DNA of 64,000 bases from Negativicutes bacterium (GCA_031292035.1 JARLHX010000179.1:124001-188000), one strand, 5' to 3'. Numbered from the stretch's first letter, positions 52,631 to 61,977 are shown. Made by a program: numbers and translations. The notes: generated from the letters alone by a model not told the origin.

Positions 52631-52882
52631 GCAAGCCTTTGCTCGACCGCTAAAGATACCTACTGAACCCGCTGCAATCTCCCAACTGCAGCGAACCCGT
52701 AAAATTCAGAACCCTTAGCGATCTTAACTCGACCAACATGAATCCCTTGGGACCGCACAACAGCAGTTGGGCTGCCGTACAGCCTTTCAAGACCCAAGCC
52801 AGTCTTCCCGCTGACTAATACCGAGCCTCTCGACCCGATACTACTCTTTGGCCGACCGATACCGAGCCTTTCGACCCGATAC
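52631..52882. repeat. Degenerate AGCCTTTC-GACC repeat cluster
   Basis: Four related copies at 52631-52648, 52779-52796, 52821-52836 and 52862-52877. The last two lie in a 23-bp near-perfect tandem (52819-52841 and 52860-52882, one mismatch, 41-bp period). The minus strand carries a 79-codon open frame over 52669-52908 that has no ATG. The remaining parts of 52233-53129 hold no gene I can support. Confidence 0.5.
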
Positions 52883-53129
52883 CAATCTGGGCTCGACTAT
52901 TGCAGACCCTTTACACTCATAGTATTGACAAAACAACAGAAGTAATACCCTGTAAAAATGTGCTACAGTAAGAAATTAATAATGAGGGATGGCTTTTCCA
53001 AGGGCCTGCCCCGCCCCTTTGCACGAGCTACTATATCCAATACTATTTTCCGGTAACTGATTCGCTTTTCTAAGCATATTATGCACGGGGTACTATTAAG
53101 TATCTGCCATCTGGTAGGAGGTTAAACAT

Positions 53130-53288
53130 ATGTCGCGGAAACAATCAGCTAACTTGCGGAAGCTTCAAAAATTCATGCTATTAAATGAAAGCATACGGAA
53201 AGAGTATGAGCAGCGGTATTGCCAGCCACCCCAAGAAGCTCGTCAGTCTGCATCTCCTTCTCGCCCCTCTCCCAAAGTGTATTATTAG
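53130..53288 (+). CDS. Small basic protein, 52 aa
   Basis: Starts MSRKQSANLRKLQKFM and ends PSRPSPKVYY; basic helix followed by a Pro/Ser tail. Excellent ribosome site (TAGGAGGTTAAACAT) and a terminator 13 bp after the stop support a real gene. Function unknown. Confidence 0.6.
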   Translation: MSRKQSANLRKLQKFMLLNESIRKEYEQRYCQPPQEARQSASPSRPSPKVYY

Positions 53289-53300
53289 CTACAGGCATAG

Positions 53301-53330
53301 GAAAAGCCGGGGTGACGTCCCGGCTTTTCT
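53301..53330 (+). terminator. Terminator of the 52-aa gene
   Basis: AAAAGCCGGG pairs with CCCGGCTTTT. Confidence 0.85.
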
Positions 53331-53385
53331 TTGTAGAGTATCGATCTAACGGTCAAGTATTCCAGAAGGGGAACAATATTTTATG

Positions 53386-53502
53386 TTAGATCGAGCCAGA
53401 TTCTTCCTCACCAATGAAGAAGAATAGCAGGAAGATAATGATGATAAAGATTATAAAAAAGCCACTACCTCCACCACCACAGCCACCGAAACCACGACCC
53501 AT
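53386..53502 (-). CDS. YjcZ-like tiny spore peptide
   Basis: 38 aa: Gly-rich N-terminus (MGRGFGGCGGGGSG) followed by one membrane helix (FFIIFIIIIFLLFFFIG), the layout of the YjcZ/SscA family of tiny spore peptides involved in coat assembly. Start after AAGGAGGGATACTAA. A CATACT sequence about 40 bp upstream may be a mother-cell sigma -10 element. Confidence 0.75.
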   Translation of the reverse strand: MGRGFGGCGGGGSGFFIIFIIIIFLLFFFIGEEESGSI

Positions 53503-53588
53503 TTAGTATCCCTCCTTACAGATGAAATGTTCTTTGCTGGAGTCACAGTATGCTATGCGGCTTTGCCGATTCTGCCACTCAGACAACA

Positions 53589-53736
53589 ATAAAAAGACCT
53601 GGTATGAAAATTCCCAGGTCCTCTCCTGCCCAAAACCGATCGGTGAACATTTGCTGACGGAACCGTAAGAGCCAACAGTATACAGAGACTTACACCCTCC
53701 ACCTGGGCAAAGTACTCTGTTTACCATTGGCTCTTC
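53589..53736 (-). ncRNA. Candidate structured RNA with terminator
   Basis: A TATACT box (53743-53748) would start a transcript of about 148 nt ending in the terminator at 53589-53620. Stems GAGCCAA/TTGGCTC (53727-53733 with 53669-53675) and CAGAG/CTCTG are nested. CCCAGG at 53702-53707 can pair with CCTGGG at 53613-53618, which is also part of the terminator stem, so alternative folds are possible. No known family recognised. Confidence 0.5.
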
Positions 53737-53822
53737 GTTATTAGTATAGCAGATGAAGAAGGATATATCACAGAGAAAAAATGCCAATCGTCATAAAAGG
53801 GTACGAAATTAGCGCCGCAACG

Positions 53823-53850
53823 AAAAAGCAGACCAAGAAGGTCTGCTCCC
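53823..53850 (-). terminator. Terminator of the exported 157-aa protein gene
   Basis: GCAGACC pairs with GGTCTGC, then TTTTTC on the minus strand. Confidence 0.8.
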
Positions 53851-53888
53851 TTTATTTTCTGCCAATGATATGTAATCATGCCCCGTAT

Positions 53889-54362
53889 TTATTCGGTTAC
53901 CTGCTTATATTCGCATCCATGCGGAAATACAAACCAGACCGTGCCGTCTTTCCCTTTCAATTCCATCTCAGCGACATTTTGAATCTTCAGCTTGCGCAAT
54001 AGAACTGTTCCTTGATTTTTCGACACTGAATTATCAAGATTGTCGTTAGTACCCGTCCAGTTTGCTTCCATGATCCATTCGTAGGGCCCAGCATCCCGTG
54101 TTAGTTTCGACCCACCAGCATAAGTGTAATCTCCGCCTGGAGAAAAAGTACTGCCTTTGCTCACTTTTGCAAATTTTATTTGTCCAGATATGATCTTTCC
54201 GTCCGAATCTAAGCGAAATTTCAGGTCAACCTTTCGATCACCATTTTTCTCCACCCCGCTGGCTGAGCAATCCCAGTACGATTCGGCCGAAGCCGAACTA
54301 GCAAATGAAACAAAGAAAAACAGCCCCAAAATCAACACCAAAAAAGATTTTGCTACGCGCAT
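53889..54362 (-). CDS. Exported protein of unknown function
   Basis: 157 aa with a signal peptide (about 1-26, SFLVLILGLFFFVSFASSASA). The mature part has two Cys (near residues 31 and 150) that could form a disulphide and is beta-rich. Not recognised. Start after GAGGAGCTATC. Confidence 0.7.
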   Translation of the reverse strand: MRVAKSFLVLILGLFFFVSFASSASAESYWDCSASGVEKNGDRKVDLKFRLDSDGKIISGQIKFAKVSKGSTFSPGGDYTYAGGSKLTRDAGPYEWIMEANWTGTNDNLDNSVSKNQGTVLLRKLKIQNVAEMELKGKDGTVWFVFPHGCEYKQVTE

Positions 54363-54484
54363 GATAGCTCCTCACTCCCCAAGGTCAGTCATCAATAAAA
54401 ATGCTATTCTACCGACAGCTAAATTTACTTCGATTTCATGACACAGATTTCCTCTATCATGCTTTTCACGCTAATAAACCCCAT

Positions 54485-55264
54485 TTACTGCTGAGGAATT
54501 CCGTTTGGCCGGAGCAGATGCTTCTCTCCTTTGATGGTCTGCACAAATCGAAAAGCTTCTTCTACTTTGTCTTCGGCACCCTCGATTGCCAGGACAACCG
54601 CTCCTTCTGAGCCGGCTATACCACCAGAGCCGATGTGATACGTCTCCAGTCCAAACAAGCCGGCAAATGCCTGTATCTCAGTAATAATGGTAGCATTAAT
54701 CATTGGCATCAGCCCGACCGGCATGCCTGTGTGGTGCTTGAATTTCATAATGCCTGAGTGCTTCGCCGCCTCTGCAACGCTTGGCACCAATTTTTCCAGT
54801 CCAACAGGTACCAAAAGATACGAGCCTCTTGCATGCAAAGTCCCGATGGAGGCTCCAATCGTTCCACCGACATTGCTACCCATGAACACGGCGGCATGAA
54901 ATTGGGGATCCACAGCTGAGGCACCTTTTATAAAGACATCCCTGGCAGAAAACGACTTGAGTGCTTCTTCTGTTCGCATTTCTTGACGTTGTCCCTTGTG
55001 TAATACTATCGGGAAGATATATTCGGGATTTTTAGGAGTACCCCAGGTCTCTCCCTGCGTAATGTGTCCCGATATAAAGTTCTCCTTGACCATACTAATT
55101 CCAGTGAGTTCTTCAGCAACATAGCCTGTTGAACTCCCGGTAGCAACGATAACCCAGCCGCTCCGCATGGCTTCTTCGACAAAAGGAAGTTTTGCTACTG
55201 CTTTTGCGATCAACCGCCTCGACTCGTAAGGAGTTAAGACAACGAGAGCACGGTCTTTACTCAT
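54485..55264 (-). CDS. Conserved-looking protein of unknown function, possibly ISOCOT-like fold
   Basis: 259 aa. VIVATGSSTGYVAEELTG near residue 40 resembles the phosphate-binding loop of ISOCOT-type proteins (RpiA, DeoR), and Gly-rich loops follow (MGSNVGGTIGASIG, IGSGGIAGSEGAVVLAIEG). No catalytic residues can be assigned. Start after GGAGGAACATTTT. It lies in a metabolic region with an OCD-family enzyme and transporter, but with a separate transcript. Confidence 0.7.
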   Translation of the reverse strand: MSKDRALVVLTPYESRRLIAKAVAKLPFVEEAMRSGWVIVATGSSTGYVAEELTGISMVKENFISGHITQGETWGTPKNPEYIFPIVLHKGQRQEMRTEEALKSFSARDVFIKGASAVDPQFHAAVFMGSNVGGTIGASIGTLHARGSYLLVPVGLEKLVPSVAEAAKHSGIMKFKHHTGMPVGLMPMINATIITEIQAFAGLFGLETYHIGSGGIAGSEGAVVLAIEGAEDKVEEAFRFVQTIKGEKHLLRPNGIPQQ

Positions 55265-55507
55265 AAAATGTTCCTCCGTTCCCAGGCAAATAGCCCAGCG
55301 CAGTTTTTTATTAATTAATAACTTCTCGCTTTATCCATCGCTTCCTGCTCTTTTTTTCTAGAGAAGAAACTTATCTGTGTAATATGGCAGGCAATACCTT
55401 ATAGCAAAAACTCCGAGCCCCGCCGTCAGCAGGAAATCATCCGGGAGATATGGACCGTTTCATAACAACCCCCCCTTCTTTCTTCCGGCACCTGAACCTG
55501 CTGGCAA

Positions 55508-55543
55508 AGCAAAACGCTCCAGAAAAATTACCCTCTGGAGCGT
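55508..55543 (-). terminator. Terminator of the YoaK-like gene
   Basis: ACGCTCCAG pairs with CTGGAGCGT, followed by TTTGCTTTG on the minus strand. The rest of 55265-55631 has no gene. Confidence 0.75.
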
Positions 55544-55631
55544 CTGTGGTTTTTATATTATTTCTTGCAAAACTTTGCCATACATACTGCCAAAAGGCAA
55601 TAAGCATCATTGCAACCGTGTGAAAAAATCC

Positions 55632-56318
55632 TCAGGCTATGTATTGCTGTTGTTTTTCGACCAGTGCAATCATCATCACTATCACCCCTGGTAAGAGGTT
55701 GGCTGATAATCCGAAATGCATCGTAAGAAAGGCGGAAACCACACATCCGACCGCAAAGGAAAGTATAACGCTGCCAATGGGTTGCTGCGGCTTAGCTGCG
55801 GCCGGAGATAACTCACCAGTCTGGACACCCGCCGGCTCTTGAAACGGCATAAACCGTTCAGCCAATACGGCGATCCAGCGCATTGCGTTTCCGGTCATCG
55901 CCGTACTCATTGGACCTGGAGTGAAATAGTGTAGTGCATTTTGAAGACCCATGGCGACAACAAGCGTCATTGCCAAAGGAGCATCGAACCTGCTTTCGGG
56001 GAACATGGCAGCGATCAAACTAACAGCCAGCAGCAGGATCGCCTCAAGTAGAAGTAGAGAAACCACGCCGTATATGCGAAAACCACGTCTCTGGGTCATT
56101 TTATAAACCCAAGTTCCTGCCCAGACTGCGTACGTAAAAAAGAAAAATGACAGCAACTTTAAATAATCGTTTGGTGTTACTCCACGGGCCAAAGCGGCTG
56201 CGAAGAGAATGAAGTTGCCGGTGAAGTGAGCTGCGAACAACCCTGATACATGTATAAAAGTGGATGTGTCAACGAACCCGGCAATGGCCGGAAGAAGCAA
56301 GGTAGTGGATCGTTGCAT
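55632..56318 (-). CDS. YoaK/DUF1275 family membrane protein
   Basis: 228 aa, about six membrane helices. The family signature AGFVDTSTFIHVSGLFAAHFTGNFI is at residues 13-38 and LQNALHYFTPGPMSTAMTGNAMRW follows later. Transport or other function is not established for the family. Start after AGGAGACAAGCAAG. Confidence 0.88.
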   Translation of the reverse strand: MQRSTTLLLPAIAGFVDTSTFIHVSGLFAAHFTGNFILFAAALARGVTPNDYLKLLSFFFFTYAVWAGTWVYKMTQRRGFRIYGVVSLLLLEAILLLAVSLIAAMFPESRFDAPLAMTLVVAMGLQNALHYFTPGPMSTAMTGNAMRWIAVLAERFMPFQEPAGVQTGELSPAAAKPQQPIGSVILSFAVGCVVSAFLTMHFGLSANLLPGVIVMMIALVEKQQQYIA

Positions 56319-56472
56319 CTTGCTTGTCTCCTATATTTATGTCGATTCGTTGCTGGATTGATTATAGTATAAACAAGTTTTCAATCGTTTTAAAATATAA
56401 TAATTCTATTGTTTCATACGCTCCACAAAAACAGCAGTCTATTACCCCTAAATACAACTTCTCCTATCATTA

Positions 56473-57780
56473 CTACACTGATCGCTTCATACCTAGCGAG
56501 TTTGATTTTTCTATCTTTCCGAGCACAATTGTATTGCCCCCGGCACCAATCACCAAAGCAATAATGCCTGTCGCTATCAGTGCAGTTTGAAAGCTGCCTG
56601 TTGACTGATAGAGAAAACCTGTCAATATAGGGGCAATTGCGCCGCCAATATTACCTCCGAAGTTTTGAAGAGCGGCCACGGAAGAAACGATATGGCGAGG
56701 AGCAATGTCGATAGGCAAAGCGTTCACATTGGGCGAGGCCATACCCAAGGCTCCCATGGAGAGAATAAGAAACAGCACAGCAGCCGACGTTGATTCCATA
56801 TAAGCCGCAATGATAATAAAAATCGTGGAAAAAAGAAAGCCGCCAACAATAAACGTCCTGCGAACGGTTGTAAGGTCGCCCCCACGGGAAATCCAGCGAT
56901 CCGCCAGCCACCCTGAATAGATGCCTGAAAATACAGCGACTAGAAAGGGCAGCATCGCAACAAATCCCGTGTTTAATATACTCATCTTGCGTTCAAGCAC
57001 CAAATAGCTTGGCATCCATGTTATAAAGACAAAGTATATAAACAAGTACCCTGCCTGACCGAGTATAACCCCCCAGACGGATCGATAGGTAAGAAGTGAA
57101 AGCCATGTAACCCCTTCTGGCCGGACATCTTCTTCCGGAATTTCAGGTGGGACAACCCCTTTACTTTCACGATAAATAGGCAACCAGAGCAAGAGCCAGG
57201 CAGCACTGATAAATCCAGTGACATAAAAGACCGCCTTCCAGCCATACGCCGACAAAATAGCTGCGGCAAGCGGGGCTCCGATTGTAAGACCAACTTTCGT
57301 GCCAGAAAAATATATACCGACTACCTTACCGCGATCCTCTTTGCGAAAAATATCGGCGATAATCCGGGACGCGGAAGGAATTACCGACGCCTCGCCGACA
57401 CCAACGATCGCCCGGGTAATAGCCAGGAAGGTTACACTTGGGGATAGACTGGCTGCCCAGGTGGCTATGGACCAAAGGGCCACACCTGCCGGGAAAACCT
57501 TCTTGGGGCGCAGAATATCGGTAACAGGGCCAATAGCCAGCATTGACAGGGCGATCCCAATATTAAACGCCGATAATAAAAAACCTGCACTAGACGGACT
57601 TACGCCATATTCTTTGATTAGTACCGGCATGGCAATTGAAAGATTGATCCGGTCCATGTACGCAAACACCATGGCCAGCCAAAGCATACCGACAATATAC
57701 TTATGATACATTGTCCATTTTTTTGTCAGCGCCAGGGTTGGTTCCCCAGCTCCTGTTGGAACATGATTAGTCACTGGCAT
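56473..57780 (-). CDS. MFS transporter (anion:cation symporter type)
   Basis: 435 aa, about 12 membrane helices. The MFS motif after TM2 (ATWAASLSPSVTFLAITRAIVGVGEASVIPS) and the early AYMDRINLSIAMPVLIKEYG are typical of the ACS/D-galactonate family of organic acid transporters. It lies 82 bp downstream of the OCD-family enzyme gene, so it may import that enzyme's substrate. Confidence 0.9.
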   Translation of the reverse strand: MPVTNHVPTGAGEPTLALTKKWTMYHKYIVGMLWLAMVFAYMDRINLSIAMPVLIKEYGVSPSSAGFLLSAFNIGIALSMLAIGPVTDILRPKKVFPAGVALWSIATWAASLSPSVTFLAITRAIVGVGEASVIPSASRIIADIFRKEDRGKVVGIYFSGTKVGLTIGAPLAAAILSAYGWKAVFYVTGFISAAWLLLWLPIYRESKGVVPPEIPEEDVRPEGVTWLSLLTYRSVWGVILGQAGYLFIYFVFITWMPSYLVLERKMSILNTGFVAMLPFLVAVFSGIYSGWLADRWISRGGDLTTVRRTFIVGGFLFSTIFIIIAAYMESTSAAVLFLILSMGALGMASPNVNALPIDIAPRHIVSSVAALQNFGGNIGGAIAPILTGFLYQSTGSFQTALIATGIIALVIGAGGNTIVLGKIEKSNSLGMKRSV

Positions 57781-57862
57781 TCCTAGTCCCCCTTAGTTAT
57801 AATGCCATCCATAGAACGGCTGATCAGGGAAAACTGCCCATGCTGCAAAAAATAGACAGCGT

Positions 57863-58855
57863 CTAACGATAGCGAATCATTGTCCCGAGTCCGCGTTCTT
57901 TGGCCTTTTGAAAGATCAAATATCCGAGGGCAATATCATTTAATGATAGACCACGATGCCAAAAGAGAATACGCTCCTGCTCGTTTTCACGTCCACATTT
58001 TTTTCCGGCAACGATTTCGCCGAGTTCGGCGTAAAGAGTTTCTTCGGACAATCTACCACTATCGACATGCCGGCGCAGACTGCCGAAATTCCCGCCTTTG
58101 CATTGGCCCCAGTCGTCAACTATCATTTTGTCCATCACATCGGTCAAAGACAGTTCAACAGCACTTATGGTCCCATAGGGAACAACAAAGGTTCCCGGTG
58201 TAATCCATTCGGTCTTTAAAAGAACTTCCGGCTCAATCAATCTTGTCGCCTCAACCATAATGTCAGCGCCTTTTAAGCATTCCTCACTTGTCGCTACCGC
58301 TTTCACCGGTTTGCCCAGATGTTCACTAAGACGTTTGGCGAAATCATTCATTGATTCTGGTCTTTTGCTGTTTACTCTTATTTCTTCGAAATCAAAAAGT
58401 TGGTCCAGCAAAACAACATTCCACCAGGCAGTCCCCCTTGCTCCAAGATGTCCCAGCACCTTACTATCTTTTCTGGCAAGGTGCTTTGCCCCTAAAGCGG
58501 TTAGTGCTCCGGTACGCATATCAGTAATCTCTGTTGCATCAACAATCGCTAACGGTGTGCCTGATTTAGGATCATAGAGGTTAAGCAGGCCGAGTTCCGA
58601 AGGCAGCCCTAATTTGTAGTTATATACATAATCCCCGACAATCTTGACACCAGCAACATTCAAAGGCTCTATATAGCCTCTCAGCACATTAAAGTGACCA
58701 TGGAACTCCGGGTTAGGGATCAGATGCACACGGGGTTCGATGACAACCTGCCCGTTGCCTTGAGCCAGCAGACTCGCTTCAACTGCGTCCAATATTTCCT
58801 GATTGGTTAGTTCCATCTTCTGGATGTCAATACCACTAATAAACATAAGATCCAT
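57863..58855 (-). CDS. Ornithine cyclodeaminase/mu-crystallin family protein
   Basis: 330 aa. The OCD layout is present: GEIVAGKKCGRENEQE near the C-terminus, DATEITDMRTGALTALGAKHLA, and a Rossmann segment (GHLGARGTAWWNVVLLDQLFDFEEIRVNSK). The usual GxGxQA loop reads GHLGARGTA, a variant. It is probably an NAD(P)-dependent amino or imino acid enzyme rather than proven ornithine cyclodeaminase. The ATG at 58855 is 8 bases after GGAG; another at 58861 overlaps it. It is likely in an operon with the MFS transporter. Confidence 0.87.
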   Translation of the reverse strand: MDLMFISGIDIQKMELTNQEILDAVEASLLAQGNGQVVIEPRVHLIPNPEFHGHFNVLRGYIEPLNVAGVKIVGDYVYNYKLGLPSELGLLNLYDPKSGTPLAIVDATEITDMRTGALTALGAKHLARKDSKVLGHLGARGTAWWNVVLLDQLFDFEEIRVNSKRPESMNDFAKRLSEHLGKPVKAVATSEECLKGADIMVEATRLIEPEVLLKTEWITPGTFVVPYGTISAVELSLTDVMDKMIVDDWGQCKGGNFGSLRRHVDSGRLSEETLYAELGEIVAGKKCGRENEQERILFWHRGLSLNDIALGYLIFQKAKERGLGTMIRYR

Positions 58856-58861
58856 TTGCAT

Positions 58862-59325
58862 ATCTCCTTTTTTCTTAAAATTTACTCAATTATGTTCCCA
58901 GCTCCAACTTCAGCAATCTTAATTACCAGCTCATCTTCAGGGTATTGTCCCTCATTCATCTTTTACCCTTCCACTTCCCGCTGGTACTATTGGGCCATGT
59001 CCTACATGATTCTGAAAGAGTTGGTCAGGCATCCAATCAAAAAAGGCCGATCTCCAAGCGCAAAAAGAACCACATGTTTCCAAATACGACAACTAGCAGC
59101 AAATCCCTCTCCGATGCTTACTCCTTCTTTGCACAACTTACTAACTATACCCGATGGGGCTCAGAATGCCCCCTATTTCTGTATATAAGGACTTAAGTTT
59201 TTGCCAAAAAAATACGATGAACTAACTGCAGAGGTCCGGGTTTTTCCGGAAGGATGCGCCCAAGGACAGGACGCAGTATACGCATGGATGCCACGGAACC
59301 AAAATAATAGAGGACGTGACGTGCT
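58862..59325. other. Intergenic region, no gene seen
   Basis: About 460 bp between divergent genes. Promoters for both should be here, but I could not assign them with confidence. Confidence 0.4.
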
Positions 59326-60192
59326 ATGCAAATCAACAGCTATTACCAGAACCAGTGGCTCCGAATGATGCAGATGACAAGTCAGGGCGTTAGCGGGACG
59401 CAGCAATCTGCTCAGACAACGACCAGCACCCAGTCTGTTTCACAAATCCAGGCTGCCGGGGGAACCGTCAACTCTGACGGCGACTTCTTCGTCCCGTCAG
59501 GGATGCAGCCACCACCTCCGCCTCCGGGAAATGGCGCGGTCGGAGATGTCGCCAACTTCCTCGGCAAGGTTGCAGACGGAAGTGTGACAAGCACCGACCT
59601 CTCATCAATGCAGTCGGAGCTGAAGCAGGTTGAATCCACCACCGGAACCACGACCTTTTCTACCAGTGGGCAAACCGGCTTTAACGCCGATCTCGCCAGC
59701 TTCATGGACAAAGTCACAAACGGATCGGTCACGAGCAGTGACTTATCTGGGATGCAGACCGAAATACAACAGCAAGTCCAAGCCGCGGTAACCGCCGCGC
59801 AATCTGCTGCCGCAAACAAGCAGCAGACGGCATCTGATGTCGACGGATTCCTGCAGAAGGTCGCTAGCGGCACTGCCACGAGTGACGACCTAAAGAGCAT
59901 GCAGACCGAACTGCAAAACTACGTGACCCAGCAAAATTCTTCAGGAGCGTCCGGCACACAAAGCCATCACCATCATCACCACGCCTCGGCTGCGAGCACT
60001 ACGGATACTACGAATTCCAATACAAGTTCCAGTTCGACAAGCCAAAGTGGCAACCCTTACGACTTGATAGCCGCATACCTTACAAAAGTGGAACAAGGCA
60101 CTGCGACCGCCGATGACACGCAGGGCATCCAGTCGACCTTGCAGAGTCTCGGGATTGGCACCGTCAATACCCAGTCAACAGCCTCCGCCTAG
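59326..60192 (+). CDS. Low-complexity protein with four FLxKVxxG repeats and a natural His6
   Basis: 288 aa. Four repeats (about 74-101, 122-149, 171-198, 246-273) share D-x-x-x-F-L-x-K-V-x-x-G-x-(V/A)-T-S-x-D-L-x-x-M-Q-x-E-L. Ser/Thr/Gln-rich linkers join them, with a six-proline run at 62-67 and six histidines at 214-219. No signal peptide is seen. The family is not recognised. The N-terminus MQINSYYQNQWLRMM is distinctive. Ribosome site weak. Confidence 0.7.
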   Translation: MQINSYYQNQWLRMMQMTSQGVSGTQQSAQTTTSTQSVSQIQAAGGTVNSDGDFFVPSGMQPPPPPPGNGAVGDVANFLGKVADGSVTSTDLSSMQSELKQVESTTGTTTFSTSGQTGFNADLASFMDKVTNGSVTSSDLSGMQTEIQQQVQAAVTAAQSAAANKQQTASDVDGFLQKVASGTATSDDLKSMQTELQNYVTQQNSSGASGTQSHHHHHHASAASTTDTTNSNTSSSSTSQSGNPYDLIAAYLTKVEQGTATADDTQGIQSTLQSLGIGTVNTQSTASA

Positions 60193-60388
60193 TTATACGA
60201 TCAAAGTTAAGCGTCTCGCTTCCTCTGCGGCGGGACGCTTTAGCTTTGTCCTGTATGATTGGGCGCCTTACCATCATCACAAGAAGGAAAATGGAGTCCC
60301 TTTTACAATCATCGATAGCACGGGGGAATCTCTCTCTTGGCCGTTATTTGCAGTAATTTATAACCAACAAGAGATAACATTACATAAC

Positions 60389-60418
60389 AAAAAGGCCTCG
60401 CATCACTGCGAAGCCTTC
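60389..60418 (-). terminator. Terminator of tRNA-Ala
   Basis: AAGGCTTCGCAG pairs with TGCGAGGCCTT, followed by TTTGTT on the minus strand. Confidence 0.75.
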
Positions 60419-60425
60419 TGTTTCA

Positions 60426-60501
60426 TGGTGGAGACGAGGGGGTTCGAACCCCTGACCTCTTGAATGCGAGCCAAGCGCTCTCCCGACTGAGCTACGCCCC
60501 C
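60426..60501 (-). tRNA. tRNA-Ala (anticodon CGC)
   Basis: Complete cloverleaf: acceptor GGGGGCG with CGTCTCC, D arm GCTCAGTCGGGAGAGC, anticodon stem CTTGG/TCAAG with loop CTCGCAT, T arm around TTCGAAC, and encoded CCA. Confidence 0.93.
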
Positions 60502-60625
60502 ATGTTGGACTCCAGAAATAAGGGAGTCTCTTTGTATTGTAGTACAGGCACAGCTATTTTTCAAGTGTAACCTTATGATAGCCCGCACTTTATCCCGCCA
60601 CGTTCCGAACGCTCAGCCGCAGCAG

Positions 60626-61894
60626 TTATTCGTCCAGCAGGGCCACGGCGTCTGAAGCCGGCAGTTCTTGGACGGTTTTCAGTTTGCGCTCGATGGTCCG
60701 GGACTTTTGCGCCGCCGTTTCGATGGCATTGCTGGCTTCCTGCAGTTTCTTCTGGGTTTTGTCCAACATCTCGCCAAACCGGCCGAATTCCGTTTTGACT
60801 GCCCCCAAGAGGGCCCATACTTCGCTGGAGCGCTTCTCCACCGCCAGTGTCTTAAAGCCCATCTGCAGACTGCTTAAGAGGGCTGCCAGGGTCGTCGGTC
60901 CGGTGACTATCACCCGATACTGCCGCTGCAATACTTCGCTGAGCCCCGGACGGCGAAGCACCTCGGCATACAGACCTTCCACCGGCAGAAATAAAATAGC
61001 GAAATCGGTGGTATGCGGTGGATCAAGGTATTTCTCACAAATATTCTTGGCCTCGGCCTTTACCCGGCCTTCCAGACTTTTCGCTGCCTCCTCCGCCATC
61101 ACCGCGTTTGCCTGGTCTTGTGCATCCAGCAGTCGCTGATAGTCTTCCTGGGGGAACTTGGCATCGATGGGCAGCCAGACCACACCCTCGGCCTTATCTC
61201 GGCCCGGCAGCTTGACAGCATACTCGACGCGGTCGTTGCTGCCCTTTTTGGTGGCAACATTTTGCGCGTACTGGTCCAACGTTAGAATTTGCTCTAAGAG
61301 ATTTCCTAGATGAATTTCTCCCCAAATGCCGCGGGTCTTTACATTGGTCAACACCCGTTTCAGGTCACCTACGCCAGAAGCCAGACTCTGCATTTCGCCC
61401 AGCCCTTTATGGACAAGTTCAAGCCGTTCGCTGACCTGCTTGAATGATTCTCCCAACCGCTTTTCTAGGGTGGCGTGGAGCTTCTCGTCTACCGTCGCCC
61501 GCATCTGTTCGAGCTGTTTGTGGTTATCAGCCTGCAACAGCTTCAGCTGTTCCGCCACCGTCTCCCGCAGCCTGTCCAGCTTCTGGTCGTTGCTCTGAGT
61601 CAAAGCCAGCAGTTGCTGGGAAAAGCTGTCTAGCTGCCTGGCCTGCAGACTGGCAATATCCGCCATGCGAGCCAACACTGAGTCATTAAAAAACCGAAGG
61701 GAATCGCTGTTCTCGCGACGATTTTCAGCAATTTGCTCTTTGACGATCCGCTCCAGCTTCTCCTGTCCCTTCTCCCAGGCGAGCGCCAGGGCTTGCGCCT
61801 CCCGTCCGGACCTGCCGCGCGACAAAATGACAGCAAGAATGACCACAGTCAGCATATTCAAACCGAGGGAAAGCCAAACAAACATATCCGGCAT
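60626..61894 (-). CDS. rmuC: DNA recombination protein RmuC
   Basis: 422 aa. N-terminal membrane helix (about 5-25), long coiled coil (about 30-160), and the RmuC nuclease-like domain (about 175-370) with TRGIWGEIHLGNLLEQIL, LPIDAKFPQEDYQRL and FLPVEGLYAEVLRR. It is thought to limit inversions at short repeats. Start after AAGGAGGCGTG. Confidence 0.95.
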   Translation of the reverse strand: MPDMFVWLSLGLNMLTVVILAVILSRGRSGREAQALALAWEKGQEKLERIVKEQIAENRRENSDSLRFFNDSVLARMADIASLQARQLDSFSQQLLALTQSNDQKLDRLRETVAEQLKLLQADNHKQLEQMRATVDEKLHATLEKRLGESFKQVSERLELVHKGLGEMQSLASGVGDLKRVLTNVKTRGIWGEIHLGNLLEQILTLDQYAQNVATKKGSNDRVEYAVKLPGRDKAEGVVWLPIDAKFPQEDYQRLLDAQDQANAVMAEEAAKSLEGRVKAEAKNICEKYLDPPHTTDFAILFLPVEGLYAEVLRRPGLSEVLQRQYRVIVTGPTTLAALLSSLQMGFKTLAVEKRSSEVWALLGAVKTEFGRFGEMLDKTQKKLQEASNAIETAAQKSRTIERKLKTVQELPASDAVALLDE

Positions 61895-61934
61895 TTTTCA
61901 CGCCTCCTTGGTACCCATTTGGATCAGTCGCCCC

Positions 61935-61968
61935 AAAACAAAAGGCTCGCGCTTTCGCAAGCCTTTTC
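61935..61968 (-). terminator. Terminator of the DUF4412-like gene
   Basis: AAAAGGCTTGCG pairs with CGCGAGCCTTTT on the minus strand. Confidence 0.8.
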
Positions 61969-61977
61969 TCCTCTATC

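Noticed and set aside
52417..52653. 78-aa plus-strand frame
   Set aside because: No ribosome site and no domain; overlaps the repeat-rich non-coding segment.
53503..53787. 94-aa minus-strand frame
   Set aside because: It runs through the terminator and stems of the candidate RNA, so non-coding RNA explains it better.
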